Positions 55,891 through 64,000 of a stretch of 64,000 nucleotides of DNA are shown here, piece by piece. Below the pieces are notes generated by a model that saw only the letters and a list, made by a program, of their open reading frames with translations, did not search any database and was not told where the DNA came from. Position numbers and translations under genes: made by a program. The DNA comes from Tsukamurella pulmonis. Its GTDB lineage: Bacteria > Actinomycetota > Actinomycetes > Mycobacteriales > Mycobacteriaceae. Each line of letters begins with the position of its first letter. The first letter of the stretch is position 1. Location: the NCBI RefSeq assembly GCF_900103175.1, contig NZ_FNLF01000002.1, positions 372,001 through 436,000 on the forward strand, in the 5' to 3' direction.

Positions 55891-58281
55891 ATGGCCGGAG
55901 TGCATGCGCGTAGCAATCCCGTCCCCAAGCCTGGTGGCGATCCTTCGCCGTCGGCTAGTGCCGGGCGGGAGAGTTCGGTGGCGCAGCAGCGCCTCCAAGG
56001 GCTGTTCTTGACGATGATCGGCGTGGCTGGCGCGTTCGGTGGGGTGTTGTTCTCCATCGAAGCCCCCAAGTACACGCCGGTGCCGGTCGTGTTCCTGTCT
56101 TTCTGGCTGGTGATGGTGATCGTCGGGCAGGTGCTCTTCGCCGGGCTGCGCAAACTCCGGGCTGCGGGTGTGGGGGCTCCGGCACCGGAGCAGGTGCGTG
56201 GTGCGGCGGCGGTCGCGGCGATTGTTGTCGCGGTCGGCATGATGGGCTTTGCAGCTACCACCGCTGGCACCGGTAGTGCGCAGGCGGCTCCGTGTCCCGG
56301 TGGTGGGCCTGCCACGTGTGGGCCGACACCCGGGCAGCCGGAGCTGACGTTCACGCCGCCCGCGGGGCAGCAGACCGCGCCGGGTGGGCAGCAGGGTCAG
56401 CAGGGCGCCCAGCAGGGTAGCGACGGAATCGCGACTTCCCCCGCAGGCAGCGACGGTGAGAACGGGCCGGGTATCCAGGCACAAACTCCCGATTTCGGTA
56501 CCCCGGGGCAGCAGGCTCCGAACATCCCCGGCAACGAACCCGCCCAGCAACCCGGCCAAGGCCAGGGGCAGCAGCAGGGGGCCCAGCAACAGCAGAACCC
56601 GGTTCAGACGACTGCCGCCGGCCGGCCCCAGCAGGGACAGCAGACCGGCGGGCCGACCCAGTCCGGCCAGGCTTCTCCGTCGCGGCCGACGGTGACCATC
56701 ACGCAAACCCAGTCGCAGTGCCCCGCCCCTGCAGCTCCTGGCGCTGGTGGGCAGGGCGCACCCGGCGGCGGTGGCGACGCGAGCGGACTCGGCGCTGGCG
56801 GCCCTGACGGCGGTGACAGTGAAGACGGCGCTCCGTCATGGTCTTACCTCGTCGGCGAGGTCACGGCGCTGATGACCGGTCGGCGGGGCCGTAAGGCCGG
56901 ACCGCTCAACTCTGACGGGTCTGCCCCGACGAATGAGATGATTCCCGGCGATCAGGTCGATGGTGAGAACTACAAGGAGTGGACCACCCCGGACGGGGAC
57001 CGCACGTTCATCCTGTCGGAGAATGAGAATGCGCCGGAGCAGTACCGGTTCAAGCTCGATCAGCCCGAGGGCGGTTCGTCGCGGATCAACGATGACGGAT
57101 CCGCGAGCGTGCTCGATCGTGACGGTAATGAAGTCAGCCGGTTCGATAAGCCGTGGGCCTATGACACGAAGACGGGGGAGAAGATCCCTACCCGCTACAG
57201 CGTCGACGGCGATGAGCTGGTGCAGAACATTGATAGGCCGGAGGGTAACAACAACCCGATCCTGGCCGATCCTGATCAGGTGGGCCTGGTTGAGACGAAG
57301 GGGCATGACGAGGGGGTGCCGTGGACCGAGACGCGGCCCAACGGTGAAACCCTCACCCACACCATCGTGCCCGGAACCGGTGGGCAGACGGTCGACACCC
57401 GGGCGGTGCGGCCGGACGGCAGCTTCAGCGACATCCGCAGCGTCGATGACGGCCAGGGCGGGGTCCAGGTCTGGTCCGACGACAGCACCGGCGGCAGCAG
57501 CTACGGCGGCCGCGAAGGCGTCGACGGCGACTACACCACCGAACGCTACGACGGCTCACCCCTCGACGGGGCACCACCACGCGTAACCTCCACCGGCAAC
57601 CCGGACAATTCCCAAGGCACCATCACCGGAACCAACTACAACGGCACCCAATCCACCGGCGAATTCAATCGCACGGGCGATAACCAGTACGACCTGACCA
57701 CGCAGAACCCGAACGGGAGCACCAGCAATATCCGGTCGGAGATCGACCCGAATACCGGAAACCCCGTCACCGTCGTCGCCGACGATGATGGCGTCAAGAT
57801 GACCACGCCAGATGGCAACGTAGTCCCAGCGATACCAACACCCGATGGCGGATTCACCTGGGAGCCAGGGGGCAAAGATTATACTCTTGGATTCACTAAC
57901 ACTACTGTAGGCGCGGGGAGCGATCTACTACGGCAGCAGTGGCTCAAAGCCATCGCAGAAAGCCCTACCAATCTCGATGCCAAGGCGCTTCCCTGGATCA
58001 AGAACATCGACCTCGGGCCTGTTAAGGGCCTCTCTCGTATGGGGGGTGTTGCCAGTCTGGTGACCCTCGCCCCTGCCATTTTTTCCGACATTCAGGACGG
58101 AAACAGTGTGGGGGAGGCTGTTGTTAGGGAGGGTGCGGCAGCCACGACTAGTATTGCTGCAAGCATCGCGGTCGGTGCGATGGTGGGATCGTCGTTCCCT
58201 GTAGTGGGCACGATCCTGGGAGCCGCAGCTGGCGCGGGAGTTGGCTATCTGACTTCCAAGGGGATTGACTGGCTGTGGTGA
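55891..58281 (+). CDS. Large membrane-anchored Q/G/P-rich protein with glycine-zipper tail (796 residues)
   Basis: Not recognised as a named family. The layout: two to three transmembrane helices (about 38-55, 64-85, 103-124), a Gln/Gly/Pro-rich extended region (about 150-300), a repeat-like region with TRPNGETLTHTI, RPDGSFSDIRSVDDG and NPNGSTSNIRSEIDPN (about 330-680), and a C-terminal hydrophobic domain (about 715-796) with VGAMVGSSFPVVGTILGAAAGAG. That last part resembles glycine zippers of pore-forming or WXG/LXG-type toxins. An outward-facing protein of this design, with membrane partner genes behind it, fits a contact-dependent toxin or surface protein. This is inference. Confidence 0.6.
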   Translation: MAGVHARSNPVPKPGGDPSPSASAGRESSVAQQRLQGLFLTMIGVAGAFGGVLFSIEAPKYTPVPVVFLSFWLVMVIVGQVLFAGLRKLRAAGVGAPAPEQVRGAAAVAAIVVAVGMMGFAATTAGTGSAQAAPCPGGGPATCGPTPGQPELTFTPPAGQQTAPGGQQGQQGAQQGSDGIATSPAGSDGENGPGIQAQTPDFGTPGQQAPNIPGNEPAQQPGQGQGQQQGAQQQQNPVQTTAAGRPQQGQQTGGPTQSGQASPSRPTVTITQTQSQCPAPAAPGAGGQGAPGGGGDASGLGAGGPDGGDSEDGAPSWSYLVGEVTALMTGRRGRKAGPLNSDGSAPTNEMIPGDQVDGENYKEWTTPDGDRTFILSENENAPEQYRFKLDQPEGGSSRINDDGSASVLDRDGNEVSRFDKPWAYDTKTGEKIPTRYSVDGDELVQNIDRPEGNNNPILADPDQVGLVETKGHDEGVPWTETRPNGETLTHTIVPGTGGQTVDTRAVRPDGSFSDIRSVDDGQGGVQVWSDDSTGGSSYGGREGVDGDYTTERYDGSPLDGAPPRVTSTGNPDNSQGTITGTNYNGTQSTGEFNRTGDNQYDLTTQNPNGSTSNIRSEIDPNTGNPVTVVADDDGVKMTTPDGNVVPAIPTPDGGFTWEPGGKDYTLGFTNTTVGAGSDLLRQQWLKAIAESPTNLDAKALPWIKNIDLGPVKGLSRMGGVASLVTLAPAIFSDIQDGNSVGEAVVREGAAATTSIAASIAVGAMVGSSFPVVGTILGAAAGAGVGYLTSKGIDWLW

Positions 58282-59054
58282 GAAGCGAGAAAACGTTCAC
58301 GTGGAAGAACTACAAAGATGATTGGATTCCCAAAAGGGCGCCGATTATCATGATGGCCTTGTTCTCGCCTCTGTTGGTTCTGGGATTAATCTCTGGAATG
58401 CAGGATCTAATAGTCGCGGGAGTCGGCCTGGAGATCATGAGCTTCGGAATGCTGGCGCCAAGGTTGTTCGGATCTTTTGGTGAGACGGTTCTGGGCTTGA
58501 CTGATGAAGTAGGGGTTCGGATCGCTCCGGCGTCTTGGTGGAAGAATATTGCATTCTATGTAACAGTCGGCTCTTCGGTGTTCTTCTCAGGGCTGGCGAT
58601 TGGTGTAACCAAGGATAATTCCGTCAGGTCTGCTCTTGCGATACCCGCGGCGATCGTAGGTCTAGCGCTTTCTGTATACATGGTGTATGCGATCGCTAGA
58701 TCTAGGCGAGGCGTTACCATTTATGCGGATAGGGTCGTAACTCCGCGCGGTAGAAGCATTCTTTTCAAGGACCTCGGATACGATCTGTACGATCCGCCTA
58801 GCGGTGGGGCCGCCTCTGTGCGGTTGTTTCAGAGAGGCAGTAGATTCGGTGACAGGTCCGAGTATGTTACGTCGCTCGGTTATCTAGTCAGTCCGAATAA
58901 CTTGCTGTCCCTTATTGATGCGATAGGGTCGCTCGACTCGGGTGGGAGGGCAACCTTCTCGTCGGCTGAAATGAAATTCATGCTAGCGATAAGCCCGCCA
59001 ACTGGAGTGTTGGAGGGTGAGAGTGTTGAAATCCAGATCCCTAGGAATCTCTAG
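58275..59054 (+). CDS. Membrane protein, possible immunity partner (259 residues)
   Basis: Not recognised. The GTG start lies 7 nt inside the end of the large protein gene (translational coupling). The protein has four hydrophobic segments (about 25-40, 43-60, 92-108, 117-137), then a soluble C-terminal half with a PH-like strand pattern: GVTIYADRVVTPRGRSILFKDLGYDLYD. GC is near 50 percent, unlike the chromosome. A membrane protein coupled to a pore-type protein is what one expects of an immunity factor. Inference only. Confidence 0.6.
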   Translation: MVRSEKTFTWKNYKDDWIPKRAPIIMMALFSPLLVLGLISGMQDLIVAGVGLEIMSFGMLAPRLFGSFGETVLGLTDEVGVRIAPASWWKNIAFYVTVGSSVFFSGLAIGVTKDNSVRSALAIPAAIVGLALSVYMVYAIARSRRGVTIYADRVVTPRGRSILFKDLGYDLYDPPSGGAASVRLFQRGSRFGDRSEYVTSLGYLVSPNNLLSLIDAIGSLDSGGRATFSSAEMKFMLAISPPTGVLEGESVEIQIPRNL

Positions 59055-59082
59055 AGGATCACCCATCGGTGATTGGAGAGAA

Positions 59083-59631
59083 ATGAGCGAATACCCTTCA
59101 CGCTTGGCGAGTGCGGCCATCGAGTTCGATTTGATTCTGACGGGATGCGCCCCGGAAGAGGCTAAAGTGAGAGTTACTGGCCTACCGGACGGCTGGGTGG
59201 AGGATCGCGGTAACAGACTGTTTGGAGGGGAAGTTCCGGTTAGTGTTTGGTTTAGCCCGATAGAGTCATACGGGAACGGAATGCCTTTTTCAGACAACGC
59301 GGTTCTTGTTGTTTATAAGGTTGAAGGTTCCGCGTGGCGCGAGCATGGGAGCGCCTTAGTCTCTGCGGCGATTGAGGACTCCATCAGCATCCCGGGGTGG
59401 TCTGCGCTAGGGGACGCCTTTCACCACGGAGGCGCGGATCAGGATTCCGTCAAGGTTGTTGGTATGCTAGAAAGTCCGTATGGATCGCTCTTGTCGATTG
59501 TAACTACGTCGTACGTCAAGGGTGGTGAATGTGATTTTCTGGTGCAATTGACGGTGACGTCCCTAATGTCGTCGAGCGTCGTCTCCTCGACAGATCCAGC
59601 TGCGCGAATTGATTTCGCTTCAACCGTATAG
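59083..59631 (+). CDS. Hypothetical protein, LpqN-like pattern (182 residues)
   Basis: A soluble 182-residue protein. LPDGWVEDRGNRLFGGEVPVS, then AAIEDSISIPGWSALGDAF and a final strand CDFLVQLTVTSLM resemble the LpqN/LpqT pattern (GW.. early, alpha/beta, T-rich end) of Mycobacteriales, where the protein lacks a signal peptide here. GGAGAG lies 5 nt before ATG 59083, the chosen start. Low GC, third gene of the cassette. A partner or immunity role is possible. Confidence 0.5.
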   Translation: MSEYPSRLASAAIEFDLILTGCAPEEAKVRVTGLPDGWVEDRGNRLFGGEVPVSVWFSPIESYGNGMPFSDNAVLVVYKVEGSAWREHGSALVSAAIEDSISIPGWSALGDAFHHGGADQDSVKVVGMLESPYGSLLSIVTTSYVKGGECDFLVQLTVTSLMSSSVVSSTDPAARIDFASTV

Positions 59632-60229
59632 TGCTTCGCCCTGCGGCACGACTTCCTGTTTTCTCCGGGTGCGGTTCTCGCCATATACAGCGGCTCCGTC
59701 GTCAACGGATCCACGGGGGAGAGCAACCACAAGGAAGAGCAGTTCGTCAAGCGTTCGCAGCGTCTGAACGATGCGTACAGGGCGAGCTGACTGTCGTTCA
59801 GAATGCAGTCCAAAGCTCCATTTCGAATCTAGTGCTGTAGGCACTGAGGGTGAGGCAGGGGGCGGTCCCCTCAGCATCTTGTCCTGGCGCTCTTAAAACC
59901 GAGGAGTTCAACGTCGAGCGCGGGGCGCTCCTAGCGAAGTTTCGCCGGTGCCGCAGAATCGGTAGGCGCCGTTCCGCTGGAGACGATCACGCGGTTCAGG
60001 GAACCGCTGGCGTCGTCGGACAGACTTACGACCAAGCTCTGGACGAAGCTGTCGGAGCCTGGCTCGACGCTCAGGCATATAGACGGGTGGGCTCAACCCA
60101 TGCGATACCCATGTAGAACCGGCGGGAACAGACGGAACCGTCAGGAACAGGCGGACACCGGCACTGCCCTGACGTGGAACAGACGGAGTAGCCGGAACTC
60201 CCGGCGATCCGCGGTCTCGGCGTTTCGAT
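59632..60229. other. Degenerate right part of the island
   Basis: No gene I can support. A short open piece directly after the last gene (RHDFLFSPGAVLAIYSG, to a stop near 59790) and another near 59990-60116 read like coding debris. Three 12-bp direct repeats lie at 60125-60187 near the right att site. Confidence 0.45.
60125..60187 (+). repeat. Three direct repeats GGAACAGRCGGA next to attR
   Basis: Copies at 60125-60136, 60144-60155 (GGAACAGGCGGA) and 60176-60187, 43 to 105 bp inside the right att repeat. Position and number are those of arm-type recombinase sites. Confidence 0.55.
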
Positions 60230-60267
60230 TCAGAAGGTCAGGGGTTGGAATCCCTTCGGGCGCACAG
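60230..60267 (+). repeat. attR-type repeat (copy of tRNA-Arg 3' end)
   Basis: Identical to 55166-55203 except for G in GGGGTTGGAATCCC where the tRNA has C. Marks the right end of the island. Confidence 0.8.
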
Positions 60268-60271
60268 TACG

Positions 60272-60304
60272 GAACGCCAGGTCAGTCTTTCTGACCTGGC
60301 GTTC
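60272..60304. terminator. Original tRNA-Arg terminator
   Basis: GAACGCCAGGTCAG, loop TCTTT, CTGACCTGGCGTTC, then TTCGTT. It stands where the terminator of the uninterrupted tRNA would be. Confidence 0.8.
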
Positions 60305-60349
60305 TTCGTTGCGTACCCGCGAATCGAGCATCCCCTCCCGAGAGGTTTC

Positions 60350-60363
60350 TGTAACGTGTTCTA
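60350..60363. promoter_or_regulatory. KstR-type box TGTAACGTGTTCTA
   Basis: Fits TNNAACNNGTTNNA at all fixed positions. It is 28 bp upstream of the FAD dehydrogenase ATG. KstR represses cholesterol and steroid degradation genes in Mycobacteriales until an acyl-CoA intermediate binds. Confidence 0.65.
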
Positions 60364-60391
60364 GAAATCGTCGGCGAACGGGTGGCATGGC

Positions 60392-61972
60392 ATGGGTGAG
60401 TGGGATCTGTCGGCCGAGGTGGTCGTCGTCGGATACGGCGGCGCCGGAGTGGTGGCCGCGCTGGCGGCGCGTGAGGCCGGCGCGGACGTGCTGGCGCTCG
60501 ACCGCTACCTCGGCGGTGGTGCGACGGACCTGTCCGGCGGCATCGTCTACGCCGGCGGTGGTACCTGGGTGCAGCGCGCGGCCGGGGTCGAGGACACCGT
60601 CGAGAACATGTACGCCTACCTGCAGGGTGAGGTGGGCGACGCTGTCTCCGCGGCCACTCTCCGCCGCTTCTGCGAGGGGTCGCCCGCCATGATCGACTGG
60701 CTCACCGGCCACGGCGTCCCCTTCCAGCCGTCGCTGTGCCCCTACAAGACCTCGTACCCGACCGACGACTACTACCTCTACTACTCGGGCAGCGAGAACT
60801 CCTTCCCCGACCGCGCCGTTCCCCGCCAACGCGGGCACCGGGCGCACGGACCCGGAGTCTCCGGGAAGGCCTTCTACCGCCCCCTCGCCGCGTCCGCGGC
60901 GCACGCCGGGGTGCGGGTGCGGACGGGGACCCGCGTCCGCGATCTCGTCGTGGAGGACGGCCGCGTCGTCGGCGTGGAGGCCGTCACCCTCGACGGTGCG
61001 CCGCTCGCCGTGCTGCGCCGGTTCGTCGCCCTGGCGCGACTCTCGGCGAAACCCGGTGTCTACCACAAGGGTTTCCGGTCCGCGGTGCAGAAAGTGCTGG
61101 ACCGGATCGAGCGCCGGCACGGCCGCACGATCCGGATCCGCGCCACCTCCTCGGTGATCCTCACGACGGGCGGCTTCATCGCGAACCGCGCCATGGTCAC
61201 GGCGCACCGGCCCGAGTTCCCCTGGGACGAAGGCCTTCCGCTCGGTACGGCTGCCGACGACGGCAGCGCGATCACCATGACGCGCGCGCTCGGCGCCGCC
61301 GTCGACAAGATGGACCACATCTCCAACTGGCGGTTCATCGGTCCGCCCAGCGCCTTCTTCGCCGGCCTCGCCGTGGGCAGCGACGGCCGCCGCATGATCG
61401 ACGAATCCCGGTACGGCGCAGCGCTCGGTGACGCCCTCGCGACCCGCCCCGATCATCGGGGATGGCTCCTGGTGGACGCACCCCTGCTGGCCGAGGCGAG
61501 AAAGCAGATCCCGCAGCAGTCCACCTGGTTCCAGCGGCTGCAGACCGAGCGCCTCCTACGGCTGGGGTCCACCCGCGGAGCGACGATCGAGGAGGTCGCC
61601 ACCCGCGCGGGCATCGATCCCGGCGAGCTGCGCGCCACCGTCGACGCGCACAACCGGGCCGCCGAGACCGGAGCGCCCGACCCCCTGGGCAAGCCCGACG
61701 CCGTGCGCCGCCCGATCACCACCGGCCCGTTCACCCTGCTCGACGTCTCCTTCCGCGCCCGGGTCAGCTATCCCATGCCGATACTCACGCTCGGCGGGCT
61801 CGTGGTGGACGAGGAGACCGGTGCCGTCCTGCGCCCCGACGGTGCGCCCGTACCCGGCCTGCTCGCCGCCGGGCGCGCGTCGGTCGGCGTGTGCTCGAAC
61901 TCCTACGTCAGCGGTCTTTCCCTGGCGGACTGCGTGTTCTCAGGCCGTCGCGCTGGTACGCACAGCCGCTGA
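60392..61972 (+). CDS. FAD-dependent dehydrogenase, 3-ketosteroid-dehydrogenase/fumarate-reductase type
   Basis: A 526-residue flavoprotein with the dinucleotide motif VVVVGYGGAGVVAALAA (about 9-25), the GGATDLSGGIVYAGGG segment, and the C-terminal FAD closure LGGLVVDEETGAVL and AGRASVGVCSNSYVSGLSLADC. It resembles the KstD/fumarate-reductase group and, in particular, KstR-controlled FAD-binding dehydrogenases such as Rv0785. The KstR box directly upstream strongly supports a steroid-catabolic role. The order of hydride acceptor and substrate is unknown. Confidence 0.85.
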   Translation: MGEWDLSAEVVVVGYGGAGVVAALAAREAGADVLALDRYLGGGATDLSGGIVYAGGGTWVQRAAGVEDTVENMYAYLQGEVGDAVSAATLRRFCEGSPAMIDWLTGHGVPFQPSLCPYKTSYPTDDYYLYYSGSENSFPDRAVPRQRGHRAHGPGVSGKAFYRPLAASAAHAGVRVRTGTRVRDLVVEDGRVVGVEAVTLDGAPLAVLRRFVALARLSAKPGVYHKGFRSAVQKVLDRIERRHGRTIRIRATSSVILTTGGFIANRAMVTAHRPEFPWDEGLPLGTAADDGSAITMTRALGAAVDKMDHISNWRFIGPPSAFFAGLAVGSDGRRMIDESRYGAALGDALATRPDHRGWLLVDAPLLAEARKQIPQQSTWFQRLQTERLLRLGSTRGATIEEVATRAGIDPGELRATVDAHNRAAETGAPDPLGKPDAVRRPITTGPFTLLDVSFRARVSYPMPILTLGGLVVDEETGAVLRPDGAPVPGLLAAGRASVGVCSNSYVSGLSLADCVFSGRRAGTHSR

Positions 61973-62037
61973 GCCCGCGAACCGCCTTCCCCGCGGCTTC
62001 CGCTGCGCTACCGTCGGATCAGTCGAAGGGAGCGGGC

Positions 62038-62415
62038 ATGGACGAGCGGGTCGAATCGACTGCGGAAGCGCGGCAGATGCTCGGCGAGCTGTGGGACACG
62101 AACGGCCCGTTGTTGATCCACCAGAGCGGCGGTTGCTGCGACGGCTCCGCCCCGATGGTCTTCACCGTCGACGAGTTCCGCGTGGGCGATGCCAACACGC
62201 GGCTCGGCACCGTCGAACTCGACGAGGGGCGCGCCGTGCCGATCTGGGTCTCCGACGGCGAGGCGCGGGTATGGGAGAACAGCGTCCTCGTGCTCGACCT
62301 CGAGCCCGGCCGCGCCGCGGGCTTCTCGCTGGAGGGCTCGACCGGGAAGCGTTTCGTCTCGCGGGTGCGGATCACCGGCGCCGACGGTGCCGCGTGCCCC
62401 GCCCCGCAGTCCTGA
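62038..62415 (+). CDS. DUF779 protein
   Basis: The 125-residue protein has the DUF779 core: LLIHQSGGCCDGSAPMVF with a Cys pair, and TVELDEGRAVPIWVSDGEARVWENSVLVLDLEPGRAAGFSLEG. DUF779 is usually encoded next to an acetaldehyde/betaine-type aldehyde dehydrogenase, and one ends at 63712 on the other strand. ATG 62038 has GGGAGCGG upstream. Confidence 0.85.
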   Translation: MDERVESTAEARQMLGELWDTNGPLLIHQSGGCCDGSAPMVFTVDEFRVGDANTRLGTVELDEGRAVPIWVSDGEARVWENSVLVLDLEPGRAAGFSLEGSTGKRFVSRVRITGADGAACPAPQS

Positions 62416-62559
62416 CGCGAGCGCGCACGGCGATCGGCCGCTACCGTCGACCGTGAGGTTCGCGAACAGCGAGCCTCGACCACGTGAAAGACGTTCGCGC
62501 AAAGCAAGACCGGGTGAATCTTCTCCCCAAAGTACCGTCTCGCGGGGTAGCGTGGGCGC

Positions 62560-63258
62560 ATGCGGAAGAGGCTGAGACGGGCGCGCGCCGCGCGGCTGCA
62601 GCGCGACACCCTGTACGCCGACGTCTCCGAGTGGCAGCCGCCGCTGCCCGAGAACTACCCGTACCGCTGGGTGGCGATCCGCTCCAACGACGGCACCTAC
62701 CGCGATCGACGTTTCGCCGCCAACTGGGACACCGTGCGACGACTGTTGGACGACGGGCGCCTGGTCGGCGCCATCGTCTACGCCGTTGTCCGGCCGAACT
62801 GGGAGGACAGCCTCGCGGTGCACCTGGAGATGCAGGGCGAGGACCGGCCCGACGTGGTGACGATGGCGGACGCGGAGTCGTGGGGAGGCCAGATCGTCGG
62901 GGATCATTCGGAGGCCTTCAACGGCTTCACTCGAGGCGCGTCGGACTGGCGCGGCGGCGACGCGGAACCACGGCCCACCCGGTGCATCGGCTACCTCAAC
63001 CCCAACGACATCGACATCTGGCCGTCTCTGCCCGAGATGCCCTTCGTCGTGCCCTCCTACGGCGCGCTGCCCGACTTCTCCCGCGCTCCGGAACTGGGGC
63101 GGCGCTTCGTGATCCACCAGTACACCGACGGCAGCGGCTATGGAAACGGCCTGCCCGAGGGCTACGGTCGCGTGCGGTGCGACATGAACGCCGCCAACGG
63201 ACTCGATCCGTGGCAGCTCGGAGACGTGCTGGGCACCAACACCATTCCGGTGGACTGA
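62560..63258 (+). CDS. GH25-like lysozyme/muramidase domain protein
   Basis: A 232-residue protein with the TIM-barrel pattern of glycoside hydrolase 25-like enzymes: LYADVSEWQPPLPENYPYRWVAIRSNDGTY with the first catalytic Asp, then VVTMADAESWGGQI with the D-x-E of the family, and FVIHQYTDGSG near the C-terminus. No signal peptide, and so secretion is unclear; related proteins in actinophages and Mycobacteriales are endolysin-like. It lies between DUF779 and the ALDH as a probable late insertion. Confidence 0.7.
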   Translation: MRKRLRRARAARLQRDTLYADVSEWQPPLPENYPYRWVAIRSNDGTYRDRRFAANWDTVRRLLDDGRLVGAIVYAVVRPNWEDSLAVHLEMQGEDRPDVVTMADAESWGGQIVGDHSEAFNGFTRGASDWRGGDAEPRPTRCIGYLNPNDIDIWPSLPEMPFVVPSYGALPDFSRAPELGRRFVIHQYTDGSGYGNGLPEGYGRVRCDMNAANGLDPWQLGDVLGTNTIPVD

Positions 63259-63711
63259 GTCAGCCCACGTACGCGACGCCCGACGCACCGTCGGGCGGGA
63301 GCAGCGGACAGCGGAGCGCTCAGGCCGATCTTCGGTGCGTGTCGGCGACGGTTCGTCGGCGTGTCGTCGCAGGAATGCACCGAGGATCGGAGGGCGTCCC
63401 GGCGTCCAGGGGCTCGTCCGTGGGGCACTGACGTGGTGAGTGCAGGGGTATGCGCGCCACGCATGGCTCGTGCCGTGTAAAAGGCTGTGACCTGAGGGTT
63501 CGTGGGTATGCGCTGCACGCATCGCTTGCGTGAACGACACGACCTCATCAGCGTGCCCGGGCCGCCACTCCGCCACCCCGCCACCCGCCGTCCACCACCC
63601 GAGCAGCGGCGCACCGTCGGCCGGCACCGACCGGCACACGCGAGCGGCGCCGCCCCCCGGATGGGGAACGGCGCCGCGGACACCCTCACCTGGTGTCGTC
63701 CGGGCAGGGGA
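63259..63711. other. Convergent non-coding region with two ATGCG-N5-CGCAT sites
   Basis: No gene. Between the 3' ends of the GH25-like gene and the ALDH. Two palindromes ATGCG-CGCCA-CGCAT (63450-63464) and ATGCG-CTGCA-CGCAT (63508-63522) share the preceding GGGT and lie 58 bp apart. Confidence 0.5.

Positions 63712-64000
<289 letters not shown>

Larger units (their letters stand above)
55166..60267. mobile_element. 5.1-kb integrated island at tRNA-Arg, no integrase seen
   Basis: Bounded by 38-bp direct repeats of the tRNA-Arg 3' end (55166-55203, 60230-60267, one mismatch). The content is of lower GC than the chromosome, and even lower (near 50 percent) from 58275 on. It has a large membrane-anchored protein, two downstream genes and a possible small membrane gene. 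I find no integrase, so it may have lost it or be mobilised in trans. Confidence 0.75.

Noticed and set aside
55204-60229. Integrase gene in the tRNA-Arg island
   Set aside because: No frame with tyrosine- or serine-recombinase motifs was found. The short frames near 59850-60116 do not show the R-H-R-Y pattern.

Overview
The window is high-GC actinobacterial DNA (about 70 percent GC by eye, with clearly lower-GC accessory patches). A galactofuranosyltransferase beside an O-antigen-type ABC exporter (glfT1, wzt, wzm), a bacterial proteasome activator ending in GQYL, a KstR-type operator, GlxR/CRP-type sites and many genes that look leaderless all point to the Mycobacteriales (Tsukamurella, Gordonia, Rhodococcus or a relative). 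The genus cannot be fixed from the sequence alone.

Layout. 1-4420: a plus-strand operon that looks like ectoine catabolism (M20 deacetylase tail, EctB-like transaminase, M24-fold ectoine hydrolase without metal ligands, aldehyde dehydrogenase). 4421-7362: glmS with a small upstream gene, then an XRE regulator and membrane protein, separated by two strong inverted repeats. 7392-11328: GtrA protein, membrane glycosyltransferase, MFS exporter, DoxX protein. 11408-20216: acyl-CoA synthetase, glfT1/wzt/wzm, bpa, an aminotransferase-V-like protein without the PLP lysine, a LysE exporter, a conserved hypothetical and a quinone oxidoreductase. The glfT1-bpa-aminotransferase-oxidoreductase arrangement resembles the Rv3777-Rv3783 region of M. 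tuberculosis. 20401-21701: thiolase and tRNA-Ser(UGA).

21702-27900 is an accessory region after the tRNA-Ser. It has two unrecognised lower-GC genes, a toxin-tail remnant, and a 3.7-kb ISL3-type composite structure bounded by 8-bp target duplications that carries a GlxA/AraC regulator, an antibiotic-biosynthesis-monooxygenase-like protein and a tRNA 3'-end remnant. 27908-35866 holds catabolic genes: a divergent amidohydrolase and a hydrolase / di-iron protein / flavin-2Fe-2S reductase / TetR set, with two copies of an 18-bp operator, then an enoyl-CoA hydratase / SDR / TetR operon with its own palindrome. 36048-50616 is mostly ordinary chromosome: a Gly-rich secreted protein, a diguanylate cyclase, transporters, MaoC-like dehydratase, GlxA/AraC regulator, acyltransferase, thioesterase, and the aminotransferase Pat.

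50702-54875 is an envelope-stress module: two CsbD proteins, AmaP, a DUF6286-like protein, a DUF2273-like protein and two Asp23-type proteins run opposite to an ECF sigma factor, with a perfect TGTGA-N6-TCACA box between them. tRNA-Ser(GCU) and tRNA-Arg(ACG) follow. The tRNA-Arg 3' end is repeated 5.1 kb downstream (38 bp, one mismatch), delimiting a 55.2-60.3 kb island without a recognisable integrase. Its main content is a 796-residue membrane-anchored, Q/G/P-rich protein with a glycine-zipper hydrophobic tail and two tightly linked downstream genes, which could be a toxin-immunity cassette. The right flank has a FAD-dependent steroid-type dehydrogenase under a KstR-type box, a DUF779 protein, a GH25-like lysozyme and the end of an aldehyde dehydrogenase that leaves the window.
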